Of a stretch of DNA of 64,000 bases, positions 48,353-59,483 are shown piece by piece (positions within the stretch are counted from its first letter, which is position 1; every line of letters begins with the position of its first letter). Location: NCBI GenBank assembly GCA_961205875.1, contig OY540818.1, positions 13,118,761 through 13,182,760 on the forward strand, read 5' to 3'. Source of the DNA: Sialis fuliginosa (lineage: Eukaryota; Arthropoda; Insecta; Megaloptera; Sialidae). The position numbers and the translations under genes are program-made. The notes beneath the pieces were generated by a model. That model saw only the letters and a list, made by a program, of their open reading frames with translations. It was not told where the DNA came from and did not search any database.

Positions 48353-48732
48353 CCACTGTACACAGGGTTGGTTGTAAGTACATGACAAACTTACCACAGT
48401 TTCGTGTACAACTACTAACCATGATGGGAGGGAAGAACGAAGCGAGTGGGAGGGGGTTGGTGCACAAACGAGACAGGTCTGAGCGCGTATTGTGTATTTA
48501 TGTACACGTTCGCAATAAACATGCATTAACACAATCAGTTACACGATCTGATAAGGGCTGCTGCGCGCATGCGTGGGACACAATGTGCACGTGTGGAGCA
48601 CCCACGTGGGTGCAGAGAACGGTTCTGATCATGTTTCCAGAAAAAAACTATATTGCATATATGTATACATATGTGTTGTTTCATCTGTTTGTTCTTGCAT
48701 ATTAGTTTTGTGTGTATGTGTTACCTGGGGGA
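48353..48732. other. Higher-G+C region, candidate regulatory element or exon
   Basis: Nearly 400 bp of mixed composition with 'gagcgcgtattg', CTGCTGCGCGCATGCGTGGG and GCACGTGTGGAGCACCCACG (two E-boxes nearby), plus GCAATAAACATGCATTAAC. A 107-codon plus-strand frame (48382-48705) and an 88-codon minus-strand frame overlap and neither looks like a protein. CCCGCCACTG at 48350-48359 resembles a hAT end, so part may be element-derived. A family A element begins at its right edge. Confidence 0.3.
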
Positions 48733-49251
48733 TAAAGTACTGGCACCAGTTATGGCCGCTATAAGAGCAAGGTTTACTGTTTTTGTGATTGACGGGATTC
48801 TTTTTGTAATTCTCATGAACTCATGTTACTAATAAAACAAGTAACTCTTTATTTAATCAATGTAATTACCAAAGTCCGCAAATATAGTTTGTTTTTTTAA
48901 ATTATAGCCTTTATTTCGTTTATGGTTTTTCTCCAGTAATGGACACTTACTAATGATTAAAAAATGATAATTACTATGACATAAAAGGTATAAAAGTAAG
49001 AATCGTCAAATTTGAAATAATAATAAAGTAGTTGCCATGATAATATAATAATTAATAAATAAATTAAACTAATAATTAGTTTAAATGTCTACTATTTTGA
49101 CACCTATTGGCCGATTGTCATCAAATCACGCTATAAGACAGTTAAATTAATTTTCAGAAATGGTAGTAAGTAATCAAATATCAACAAATATTTCTAATTC
49201 AGTACATTTAATTAAAAAATTGCCATATCCAAGACTGGTGCCAGTACCTTA
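48733..49251 (-). mobile_element. TIR element family A, copy 4 (inverted, intact ends)
   Basis: Starts TAAAGTACTGGCACCAGT and ends ACTGGTGCCAGTACCTTA, the best-preserved inverted pair of the family (17 of 18). The interior is the reverse complement of copy 1. It is non-coding. TA at both outer ends fits a TA-type target site. Confidence 0.85.
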
Positions 49252-49514
49252 TTGGGTTGTTTAGGTTATTACTTGACTGGTATGGAAAATTGCGTATATT
49301 AGTAATATACTATATTACAGTGGTATTGTTTGTTATTATGGATATATACTTTTTTATTTCACTTACGGTAGTAGGTTGCAGCTAGTTAGAAGACCCACGC
49401 ATGTTTTATATCTGGAGTTTTCATAAATAACCTATTATTTATTTAATTTGGACGTTAATATGAATTGTTTATTTCCGGCCACGCAAAAACTTGTAAATTA
49501 AGAATGTTATGAAG
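49252..49514. other. AT-rich spacer
   Basis: No feature recognised. Confidence 0.55.
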
Positions 49515-49805
49515 CTCCGTATCCGATACCGAAACTATCGGATAAGTATCCGAAAATATTTTGACATTTCTAACCTCCAAAACTGAAACCGTATCAGATT
49601 AACTATTTCGGATAGTTCATAATTCATTGCCTGAGATGAGACCCGAGACGCAAATTACGGGAAAAATTAAATACCGAAACCATATGAAAATATCCCTATT
49701 TGCATCGAAACCGATACCAAGAAAATAATATTCATATACGAATACGACATCGAAACCAAGAAAAAAAATCCTATCTTTAACCATAATCGATACATCACAT
49801 CCCTA
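49515..49805 (-). mobile_element. hAT-like fragment with iterated CCGATACCGAAAC units
   Basis: Short degenerate units (CCGATACCGAAAC, CCGAAACC, CGAAACCGATACC, CGAAACC) recur throughout. The right edge, complement TAGGGATGTGATGTATCGAT, has the TAGGGATG...ATCGAT form of a well-known insect hAT terminus. The left terminus was not found. Confidence 0.5.
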
Positions 49806-50620
49806 ACAACCCTACTTGATGTTGATGCGTGCAAAAAGTATATAATTTAAGAGAAGTTTTTTGTTTATTAATATTAATAACATGTACTCAGAGAATATCA
49901 TTTTTATTTTTGAAAATGTAAACTGCACTTATCACAATAATTATTATCTTGATAATTTCGAACTCTTAAAAAATTAAGTATATTAGAAAAGTAATTCGGA
50001 ATTGTTTGGATAAATCAACGTACTGATGAAAATGATAAAAACAATTTTTAAACTATAATATTGAAAAATTATGTACTAATTATTGATTTTTATGAAAATT
50101 TATTATTCCTTTCAAATTAGAACATAAAAAGAACTTTTATTGTAAATTTTATTGGACTAGAATAAAAATTAGTGGTGTAGAATTTCATTTATTTCCATTT
50201 CCTTTATACGCAACAATAAATTAAAACACCAATCATCCGTATCTGATCATTTCTATCGAATTTAATTACAAGGTACTTAAAAAACAAACAAACAAATAAA
50301 CAAACAGCTATACAACACGAAACAACTACTTTACTCTCAATCACGGTACAAACGTGCAATAGTGTCAGTAGTTCTCAACATTTATCTACGCCTAAACTAT
50401 TTATAATATTTTAAAATCAATTATTTTCATAAATTTCGTCACAGAAAGAAATTTAAATTACTAATGAAATGTAGATATAAAAATTGAATTTTTGTGTCTC
50501 CGACATTTTTATGGTTTCTGTTTTGATCTGGTTTTCAAGCCGTTCTCGTCTAATTTTTTATACACATGGGCTGCATTGTAACCTGAAGACAGTACAAATT
50601 AATTTACATAATATTTATTA
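49806..50620. other. AT-rich spacer with AAAC microsatellite
   Basis: (AAAC)n with one variant lies at about 50281-50305. Nothing else is recognised. Confidence 0.55.
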
Positions 50621-50690
50621 CAGTAGAACCTCGATAGTACGTTTTTCACTATAGTACAGTTTTTAGGTCCCGGAATTCTTCCATAAGACC
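50621..50690 (+). mobile_element. pogo/Tigger-like terminus
   Basis: CAGTAGAACCTCGATAGTAC preceded by TA is the typical pogo/Tigger-type inverted terminus beside its TA target site. It is followed by 'tttttaggtcccggaattc'. No complementary right end was found in the following kilobase, so the extent is unknown. Confidence 0.5.
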
Positions 50691-51269
50691 ACATGTTAAA
50701 ATATTTCAAGTTACCATTCGAAAGAGTATAAAAAATCATGAAAATTTTGTATAATATATTTTCAGAGCTATTTGAAATATACGATTATTTTGCATATTTT
50801 CATTGAGATATTTCACCATCTTAAACCATTTTACCGCTGCTAAAATTTTTTTTTTACTACCCTAGGCCCCCTCTGACTATTTACAAAATTTGAACTCGAT
50901 ACGATTTTATCACTTGAAAAAGTTCCTTTGTAAGTTTAATATTACTACATCAAAGTTGTCATTGTATTATATTTCTATATACAAATTTCAATGTGTTTTA
51001 CAGATTTTCCGTTTCTGAGAAAACGAGTCATGATGGAGAACAAAATGAATCTTCCATCTTTTCATTGTGAGGTACGAAACCCTAAAAGTAATTTAAACTG
51101 GTTTCAATTAACGTAATTTCAAATAATTAATAAAAAAAACTTAAGTAAATAACGCTTTGACCCCCCCCCCCTTCACCACCACCCACGTGAAGATTCGTAA
51201 GGTCCTTTCGTAATTAATAGACGTATCCGTTACACAATTCAATACAATAATGTACAAACCACTTGTTTG
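50691..51269. other. Repeat-like and AT-rich sequence with poly-C
   Basis: A run of 11 C lies at 51161-51171, followed by CTTCACCACCACCCACG. Upstream segments ('attgagatatttcacc', 'tttctgagaaaacgagtcatg') resemble dispersed repeats, but no second copy was found here. Confidence 0.4.
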
Positions 51270-51545
51270 GAACCGTTTTAACATGTGATATGTATTCGTT
51301 GCACATTTTTCAAGTACGGCGAGACGTTACATTCCTAGATCCATTTAAAAGTAATCAGATTGAGCAGTTACACGGCTTTAAATACTTACTGCTTCTGAAC
51401 AATCGAGGAGTTGAAAAACAAAACATGTTGTCTTTGTAAGAATCGCAACAAATCCAACGTCTGCCGGTTCACACCTCGTTGAATAATAGCTTCGCAGATA
51501 AGCGCCTTCGTGGTGCAAACAAACAGTTTATTTTGTTTAGAGTAT
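51270..51545. other. Higher-complexity island, candidate regulatory element
   Basis: 'acggcgagacgttacattcc', 'cacggctttaaatacttactg', 'ccaacgtctgccggttcacacc' and 'gataagcgccttcgtgg' are followed by GCAAACAAACAG, a forkhead-type A/T motif. No frame is open and no repeat ends are visible. Confidence 0.3.
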
Positions 51546-53448
51546 AAATGTCAGTTTACCTCTATATGTATGTGTTGGATGGGTGTTGATATGTAATAGA
51601 AAGATTGTGTGGTTTGTTTTTGCGGAGGATTGTCTAACACGATCAACTTTTTTATGTTTGTAAAGTGGAATGGATGTAGTTCGTATTGAATAAACTATAT
51701 ATAATTTTACTTATAAAAAATGTTTTTGAAATCAAACATTGTTTTCCTTTTTTATAACTTTAGTGATAAGCTGATAAGCAAAGTATTGGTCTTGGTGGAA
51801 AAATAACCTTACTCAATTTCGATGAATCTTTAAAATTTCAAAAACACGTTTTTAGAAAAATGTCTCTGAAAAAAATCTGAATTTTAGTACATTTATTTCT
51901 TGCATTAATCTCGTAAGAAATATTTTATATCAATTAAATTCGAATTATTGCGAAAATAGACGTAGATAATTATAATTTTTGACAACTGTTTTTTTTCTGG
52001 GAATTAAAAAATATATAAATTGTTGTATAAGATTTTTTATTTGAAATAAAGTTCAGGGTAAAATGTATTTGCTGCTTATTTTTCTTTATTGAATTACTGG
52101 CCACGATGCTATTTTATTAAAAGTAATTAAAAACCTAATAAAGAATTAAACAAATCAAAAAAGGTTTTTTCATTTATTGGCAATATGATTAATGTTTGAG
52201 AAATCGTAGAATAAACTAAAGTGAACAAAAGTTATATAAAATAAATGTGATAGTTGATACATATCCATATCATTAACTGTTACTTTTAGCATAAAGGTAC
52301 CCACGTGTGTTTACACATATTGTTTTCTGTATGTAATTTACAGAAATAAATCAAATATTTGCATTTCATTATTTACAGCGCTACTCTTTGCGGTGACTTT
52401 AATGAGTAGTTTTTAACAATAATGAATATATGCCCGAAAAATAAATTATATATTTACTGAATGATAATTGGTCCAGTTTAAAAAATCGGGAGCGGCAACA
52501 ATAAGCTTCTTTAAATTACAAAAAATCAATACTTCTGAATAATGTTAGATATCACAAAAAATTAATAAGCCTCCGTGAACTAACTCTTTCCCTGGTCAAA
52601 ACGATTCCTATTTCCAATTTTTCAACCCCTTGTAGTTACGCTTATGAATATTAAGTAACGTTCAAATGCAGTCATGTCGTTGAATATAATTCATGAACAT
52701 ATAATTTTTATAAAAAGTGAAAACTTGCATTAAATGTTTTGTAATATATAATAGAAGCATTAAATTTTACGACGTACAATTATACAGATTTTTTCAGACG
52801 TCAGGTGAATTTAATTACTAATTTGATCGTTAAATCGAATTAATTCATTTATGGGTTTCTTCCGACCATATTACTTACGATTTCTTTTATTTGAAATGAT
52901 AAAGCCATTACTAATTCGACAGCTATATTATATTTTTAGTCGTAAATTTTTTACATCTGTATTTCCAAAGGTGTAGAAAAATCATATCTAATTGAAACAA
53001 TTAACAAACTTTCGTAATGCTATAAAATGTTTATATCGCTTACGATGTGCCAAAAATTATATTAATTGACAACACGCGTCGTGTTAAGTATGAATAAAAT
53101 AATTATTGTGGCTTAAATACTAAAATAATAATTGATCTAGACGCTAATTAAAATATTTTATGAACGTGTATTTATGTATACAAGCAATAGATGCAGTTTT
53201 TACATGTGTACGATTTATAATACTTATATAATAATGATATAAATTTTTTTTAAACATTCTAATCTAATTGTAGATATGACTTCATCATAATTATTTTATA
53301 ATTCCTCTTCCTTTATAGATTCAAAGAGGAAATACTTTTCTTTGAAATGATTTTGAATGGGTTTCGAAACGATGTAAATGAAATCATAATAATATGCTTG
53401 TTGTTAATATTTTTAGTTTTAATCAATATATCATGTTATATATGTTAT
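51546..53448. other. AT-rich spacer
   Basis: GTACCCACGTGTGTTTACAC near 52298 contains an E-box beside a forkhead-like GTGTTTAC. Otherwise nothing is recognised in 1.9 kb. Confidence 0.5.
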
Positions 53449-54965
53449 CTGTGGCGTAGATAGCTTTTTGCGATGGGGGGGGGATATGACTTAGTATTTA
53501 ATCTCATATTTTTGGTTCAAGGACCATCAATACGTGTAATTCCGTTAAAATCTTGAGTTTTTTCATGATTACTATACTTTATTATACAGTACATTTTATG
53601 TATGTATAATAAAAAATATAAAAGAAAAGTTAAAAAAAAATTAATTTGCCTTTTTAAAACCGACTAAAAAGCTGAAGATAAAATTCTATTAGACACTTTT
53701 CGTACTAACTATTGCATTTTAAAAAAGTTGATTTTGTTCATACTAGAAGAGTTTAAAAAAATTTCTTTGAGTTTTTAGTGATATAGTAGATACATATGCA
53801 AAGAAATAAATTCAAAATAGTAATATATAATTTGTAAATATACCTCCTTGTTCTGTCCTGAATCTTTACCAACAAATAACCATTTTTAATTTCGTTTTTA
53901 TGTCAAGTTAGTAATGATAATTAGAAATATATTATTTGCTGTAAATTATCACTGAAACACATCACGTATATATTATAACTAATATTTATAAATTTTAATA
54001 GATTTCGTTCTATTTAATAAATTCTACGTCTTATTTTCTTGTATTTTAGTCGATATTTGTATGACGAGTTGAAGTTCACTGCAGGAAATTTCACTAAAAA
54101 TTTTCGACTTTTTGATTTCGTTAAAAGTATGTTTATTGTATAGAAAAAGACGTGAAAAGTTGTTTGTTTCTAACCGCAGGTCTGTATTTCAAACCGTTCT
54201 CGAGATATAGCCTCTCAAAGTTTTAGTTTTTTTAAATTTTTGGAGAAAAAAGGCCATAACTTTTGAACGCGTGGTCGGAATTGATTTTACTTGACGGATT
54301 TGAAATCAGCGTGTCAAAATCTATATAATGACATGTATAATACTTTAAAATCCAACAAAAAATTTTTGGTCAAAAATCGACATTTTTTTAAGGTATACCC
54401 CTTTGAATTTTTTCGATTTTTCGCGAATTTTTTTTTTTCGAGTTTTAAGGTATTATACATGTCATTATATAGATTTTGACACGCTGATTTCAAATCCGTC
54501 AACTAAAATGAATTTCGACTACGCGTTCAAAAGTTAGAGCCATTTTTCTTCAAAATTTTGAAAAAACTGAAACTTTGAGAGACTATATCTCGAGAACGGT
54601 TTGAGATACAGACCTGCGGTTTGAAACAAACAACTTTTCATGTAATTTTCTATACAATAAACATACTTTTAACGAAATCAAAAATTCGAAATTTTTTAGT
54701 GAAATTCCTGCAGTGAACTTCAACTCGTTATACAAATATCGACTAAAATACAAAAAAATAAGACGTAGAGGTATTATAGTTTTATAACCGAGCGTGTAAA
54801 TTAATATTAAATGCTATTTTTGATTAAAATGTTTGAGTTGCGCATAAAGATGAATATTCTAATAATATTTTTAAATTATTTAACTGAAAACACAAATTTG
54901 TATTAATTTACCCATAAAGTAAGGGAAGCACTGCTTCCCCTGCTTTCATGGACGCTTCGCCACTG
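53449..54965. mobile_element. hAT-like foldback element, copy P2 (left boundary tentative)
   Basis: The right 200 bp (54769-54965, ending CTTCGCCACTG) is nearly identical to the right end of P1. The left boundary is set at CTGTGGCGTAGATAGC (53449), a hAT-type end, but the segment 53465-54020 does not resemble the left part of P1. Either the two copies derive differently from a longer parent, or this left end belongs to another element. No flanking octamer match was found. Confidence 0.5.
54024..54768. repeat. Near-perfect long palindrome, second copy
   Basis: CTACGTCTTA at 54024 mirrors TAAGACGTAG ending at 54768, with the axis near 54396. It is very similar to 2471-3216 along its whole length, with scattered substitutions, and shows the same symmetric 62-codon frames on both strands. 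Confidence 0.9.
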
Positions 54966-56220
54966 ATATAGAAGTATATAACTAGTAGATAAATTTATTT
55001 GTATGTTAAAAAATTTAAAAAAAAAAAATTCTGCAACCTTAAAATTACCCTCCCCCCTCGGTCCGAAACTGCCCCGCCGGAGCATTATAGAAATCTGGCA
55101 ACTAATTCGTGTAGTATTATTATAAATTCTTTTGATCAAGTTCCTTTAGATTGATTTAATAAATAATTTTATACAATTCGTAAGTAGGTACCTATTGCTT
55201 TCATTGGTGACTTTTTTTTTATATCAGAATTTTGCATAAATTAAAAAAAACACATGTTAATAATAATTGGAATAAATTAAATGTTGAGTTGTTAAATACT
55301 AGAGGTTATCAAAATTTTTAAGAATAAAACTAATTTTTGAAAAAAACTTTTAAGTAAAACATCATGGTTAGAAATTTTACAGTCAATATTTTCACAATTA
55401 ACAAACTAATTAATTTTTATTGAAAAATAAAAATGTAAAAACATTTTCCTTAAAAAATTGACCTGTATTGTCTTCAACTTTATTTTGAATTTACATTTTT
55501 GAGCTCTGTTCTTGCCAAAGCATAATAATATATGTACCTAAAAAACTACTTGATATAAAATAAAACATTGTATTTAATTAATACCAAAGAAATGCTAAAT
55601 AGGTTTTGTTTTTATTCTAGTTAAAATTATTAAGACGTCATAGGAAGAGTCATTAAAAACGAATTAATATTTCGCTCATCAAATCTTTAATAAGCATGTA
55701 ACAATGAGTATATGTCATGTGTTTATTTAAATTTCTATTATCGAATTCAGTGCTTGGCATTTAATTTCATCCTCATTAATTATCACTATGTTTTAAGGCG
55801 TTGCTATAAAGGTTAATGTAGACGATGTATAATGATATCATATTTGGATGTTGAAGGTTGATGGTAGAAGAAATTTTAGTTGATATATTTATTTTTCCGT
55901 ATATGGGTGAAAGATGTCTTAAAGTAATTAGTTGTACTTAACTCTATATAGTTTCTAATTATTAGTTATATCTTAAAGTAGGTATGTATGGTATTATTTG
56001 TAATTGTCTGACAATGATAACAATTTGCGTTTGTAAAATTAATGAATATTGTAATGGATTAATTGATTCATAATGTAACTCTCTATTCCCTTAAATATTT
56101 TAGTATAGTAATTAAGGTTAATGTATAATATGTGATTTATTATTCATTGAAACTTAATTATATTAATTTTTAATTATGTATTCAATTGTATACATGCATT
56201 TCGTAAATACATTAATTAAT
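54966..56220. other. AT-rich spacer with a small G+C patch
   Basis: CCCTCCCCCCTCGGTCCG then 'actgccccgccgg' at about 55049-55081. A 78-codon minus-strand frame over it is incidental. Nothing else is visible. Confidence 0.5.
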
Positions 56221-56420
56221 TCAGTGCTTACGTTAAATACTCATTATCATGAATCCCACCTCCTATCGCGGGTATTATTCTCCTGCTAATAAACCTAAGA
56301 CCACGATAAAAAAAAGCTTCTTGATTCGTCGCGCCGGGTCTCCAGGCTAGAGCTCTGTTAGCCCTCATTTTGAAAGGGCAACCCTCATTATGCATTATTA
56401 CAGCTAAAGTTTTTGAAAAA
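56221..56420. other. Higher-G+C island, candidate regulatory element
   Basis: 'cccacctcctatcgcggg', 'cgtcgcgccgggtctccagg' and CAACCCTCATTATGCATTAT. The last is an ATTATGCATTA-type homeodomain/POU-like motif. A 72-codon minus-strand frame (56446-56228) crosses it without recognisable features. Confidence 0.35.
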
Positions 56421-56587
56421 TGTATCGAAATATCATAATATGGCAATATTTGATAAATTAAGTTATATTCTGATGGTCACATATCTCGTTTTGATACTTT
56501 TCGATTTTTTAATTTGGTTTTTGAAAATTCGAATAGAGTAGTTAGTTGATACTTTTGATAAAATAAATTTAATTAAAGTATTTATCT
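56421..56587. other. AT-rich spacer
   Basis: No feature recognised. Confidence 0.55.
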
Positions 56588-57107
56588 TAAATCTGTTTCC
56601 AGTCTTGGCAAGGACCCCAGTAATGGCAAATTTTTAATTAAATGTACTGAATTAGAAATATGTGTTGATATTTGATTACTATCATTTCTGAATGTTAATC
56701 TATATACATTTAACTGTCTTACAGCGTGATTTGATGACAATCGGCCAATAGGTGTCAAAATTATCATAACAACTGCTTTACATTGTTTCAAATTTGACGA
56801 TTCTTTCTTTTATATCTTTTGTGTCATAGTTATACCTATCATTTTGTAATCATTAGCAAGTGTCGATCACTGCGTGCTCATTACTGGTTTTACTTTATCC
56901 ATTATTGGAGAAAAAACATAAACAAAATAAAAGGTTATAATTTAAAAAACAAACTATATTTGCGGACTTTAGTAATTAAATTGATTAAATAAAGAGTTAC
57001 TTCATTTATTAGTAACATGAGTTCATGAGAATTACAAAAAACAAACCAATTAATAAAAAAACGAAAACTTGATTTTATAGCGGCCATAACTGGTGCCTTT
57101 ACCTTGT
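56588..57107 (+). mobile_element. TIR element family A, copy 5, left end degraded
   Basis: CCAGTCTTGGCAAGGACCCC and the right end CATAACTGGTGCCTTTACCTT match copy 1. The outermost left bases are mutated, and about 65 bp after GTGTCAAAAT are deleted (the 'catttaaact...' to 'attatatt' segment). It keeps the CAGTAATGG and CATTACTGG iterations. Confidence 0.75.
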
Positions 57108-57280
57108 ATTGAGTTAGTCGCTTTAGCTTTTAGATCAAAAAGATGTTATGTATCAACACTTTAAGAACTTAACTTTTACTACTATACATAGTCTTACATT
57201 AAAACGGTAGTCAAATATAAACACATTATTTAAAAAATCACAAGTGTCTGCCTAACACAAAAAACAATCTATCTCCTCTC
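57108..57280. other. AT-rich spacer
   Basis: No feature recognised. Confidence 0.55.
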
Positions 57281-57600
57281 CTCACACAGTTCAATGTCGA
57301 AATCCACGTTGTAAATTACAACAGCTGGTTGAAAAAAGTATCTACTTATCCACACCAAGAATGTCGTTCGCTGTTTCAAATAGAATGCCGACACTGACCT
57401 CTCAACTTGCAGCCGTTAGAGTAAAACAAACGTCCCGACAGCTTCCTCAGAGGTGGCTGCCGATCACGTGACCTCTGACCGAAGTGCTGCATTACAGTCA
57501 CAGTCATCTTACACCGACCGACCGATAGTCTTCTGCTTTTGCACTCAACCGGTGACAAGAGAACTGATGTAGTACTTATGCTGTTTTATATGAAGCTTCC
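57281..57600. other. Higher-G+C region, candidate regulatory element
   Basis: Over 300 bp of mixed composition with little homopolymer: CTCCTCTCCTCACACAG, 'caacttgcagccgttag', AGAGGTGGCTGCCGATCACG, TTACACCGACCGACCGATAG. A 60-codon minus-strand frame (57558-57376) has no recognisable features. It contains the overlapping E-box/DR1 listed separately. This is the longest island in the right half of the window. Confidence 0.4.
57465..57481. promoter_or_regulatory. Overlapping E-box and DR1-type nuclear receptor site
   Basis: CACGTG (57465-57470) overlaps TGACCTCTGACCG (57469-57481). The complement CGGTCA-G-AGGTCA is a direct repeat with one spacer base, differing from consensus at one position. 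DR1 sites are used by HNF4, USP/RXR and SVP-class receptors. Occupancy is inferred only. Confidence 0.35.
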
Positions 57601-58097
57601 GCGGAGGTTACTCTTTTGTATGTGTATTTAAATCAACCGTGTCAAAACCGAGCCCCCTCCCAATGTCGGGTGTTCGAATTTTTATTACGAAAGGTAAGAT
57701 AAATGTTTCTCAGTTTGGTGGAGGGGTGAGGGATCATGTTGGTTTTTATTTTTAAGTTTTTTCAATGTTTTTTAATGAGAACTTATATTTTTATATTTTA
57801 AGAATCAGATTTCACGTGAAAAAATAAGAAACGTTTGCCCAATTTTTTTTAATGAATGTATGGAACGCGAACTTTGTCATTTAAATTAATTAATTTAGAG
57901 AAAAAGTACAACTGAAATCACAAGTGTATTAAGCATTTTTTAACAAATTAAATTAAAATTAAATCATGATTGACTCGCTTCATCTCCCAATTTGCGTATC
58001 TCTGATATAAGTTATGATTAAGTTTTTTTTTTTCGTAATATAATATATTGTTATATAAGCTTGAGGCTTCCGCGGTGATCTTGCTATGGATTTTGGC
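57601..58097. other. Spacer
   Basis: Begins with a small mixed patch ('aaccgagccccctcccaatgtcgg' at about 57646), then is AT-rich with poly-T at 58023-58034. No gene is visible. Confidence 0.45.
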
Positions 58098-58098
58098 T

Positions 58099-58286
58099 TC
58101 TGGGTGTAAGATGCGTCGATTTGGTCGTATTATCTGCCAACGTTTCGTCACATATTGCAGTGGACATCTTCAGGTCTCTTCTAAAACTGCACTTTTAGAT
58201 ATAAGATCCCTGAAGATGTCTACTACAATATGTGACGAAACGTTGGCCAATAATACGACCAAATCAACGCGGTTTACACCCAAGAT
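58099..58286. repeat. Foldback repeat with ACGTTTCGTCACATATTG arms
   Basis: The left arm (TGGGTGTAAGATGCG, ATTTGGTCGTATTATCTGCC, AACGTTTCGTCACATATTGC, GTGGACATCTTCAGG) is repeated inverted on the right with about 10 differences over 75 bases. The centre is about 35 bp. The 'tgaagatg...gaaacgt' vocabulary is widespread in arthropod intergenic DNA. An 89-codon frame through it (58048-58317) is a by-product of the repeat. Confidence 0.8.
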
Positions 58287-58630
58287 TCATAATATATTAT
58301 TATTTTTTATGCATTAGCAATTTTGAATTTTAAAATTTTTGTAAGAAATTTGAAATTAGTGTCACAAAAAAGTAGATCTTTAAGATTGTACTTATCATTA
58401 ATACTTATTATTCATCGTTTGCTTGGATTTTTTCATACCTAGCATTCGAATAAACAGTTAGATCCATATCATTTTGAATTACAGAAATGCATGAAAAAGT
58501 AAATATCTAAGATTGTAGCTATGTAAGTACGTGAATGAAATTTATATTTTTGTAATTTTCTCATAATGTTTGCAATATTTCACACGTATCTATGCAAGTA
58601 TCTGATAAATGCGTGAAGAATGTGTGCACT
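58287..58630. other. AT-rich spacer
   Basis: No feature recognised. Confidence 0.55.
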
Positions 58631-58790
58631 TTTTTAACGGCCGGAGCTCTTTAGATGTTACATTAACACGTTTCGCTCCGACGACACTTTCTGTAATTAA
58701 CGTTGATTAACAGTCCGCAATGAAAGGGTTACTTACATTCAAGCGGTGACATAAAAGAAGTCACTATAGTTTTATTTATGAGGGTTAAAA
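58631..58790. other. Higher-complexity island with homeodomain-like motifs
   Basis: 'aacggccggagctcttt', ACGTTTCGCTCCGACGACAC and TGTAATTAACGTTGATTAAC. The last holds a TAATTA homeodomain core and a GTTGATTAAC motif. No open frame and no repeat ends. Confidence 0.3.
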
Positions 58791-59162
58791 CATTATTTTC
58801 CAGTTCTAAGAATGTTGAAATTTATTGTGAAATAAACAGCGCTTAAACCTAAAAAAATGTTTCATCACTGTACTAACTGTTTTATAATGATACCTTACGC
58901 TTACTCTAAAGATTGTTCATATTTAAAAATACATAAGTGCATGGTTGAAGTGAAACTTCTTTTGTTTTCATTAACCATGTGTATTATATAAATAAAGTAA
59001 ACAATTATTAAATTAATAATAATCAAACGTATTATATTTACACAAAAATCGTATACAAAACACATAGTACATATAGTCAAAATATAATAAATTACGCAGT
59101 TACCTAAAAAAGTTACAGAACTTTTTCGGAGATCATTGTATTTTTATGTATTTTGAAGCACC
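58791..59162. other. AT-rich spacer
   Basis: AAAAAGTTACAGAACTTTTTCGG near 59107 is a small hairpin. Nothing else is recognised. Confidence 0.5.
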
Positions 59163-59225
59163 GAATCCGAATTTGAGGTCAAAATAGCATCTTACCTGAT
59201 TCATTTTGACCTCAAATTCGGATTC
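59163..59225. repeat. 63-nt hairpin with perfect 23-bp arms
   Basis: The segment starting GAATCCGAATTTGAGG at 59163 is the exact reverse complement of the one ending TCAAATTCGGATTC at 59225 for 23 bases, with a 17-base loop. Perfect pairing of this length is unusual outside recent foldback insertions. It may be a miRNA-like hairpin or the core of a dispersed repeat. There is no match to a miRNA I know. Confidence 0.7.
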
Positions 59226-59483
59226 ATTATTATTATAATTATTAAAACGGGATTTTACTAAATTTACTTAAAAAAACAGATTTATGTCGCACCCTGTATT
59301 ATAATCTAAAAGATTTTTATTATTTTCTGTGATGTCAATACTAAAAAAATATTATTCATGAATATTAAATAAATATTTTCATCAATATTGATGTAGGTAA
59401 ATACTATTATAATAATATAATATAATATAATTCTATAAAAACATCAACAAAATTTCACAACAGAAAATTTTATCTAAAGTAAT
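59226..59483. other. AT-rich spacer
   Basis: Contains GTCGCACCCTGTATTA (about 59287), a frequent repeat-boundary motif, and a TATAA-iterated stretch at about 59407-59430. Confidence 0.5.

Noticed and set aside
48382-48705. 107-codon plus-strand frame as a coding exon
   Set aside because: No recognisable domain, overlapping frames on both strands, and the second half runs through a TA/TG-rich tract.
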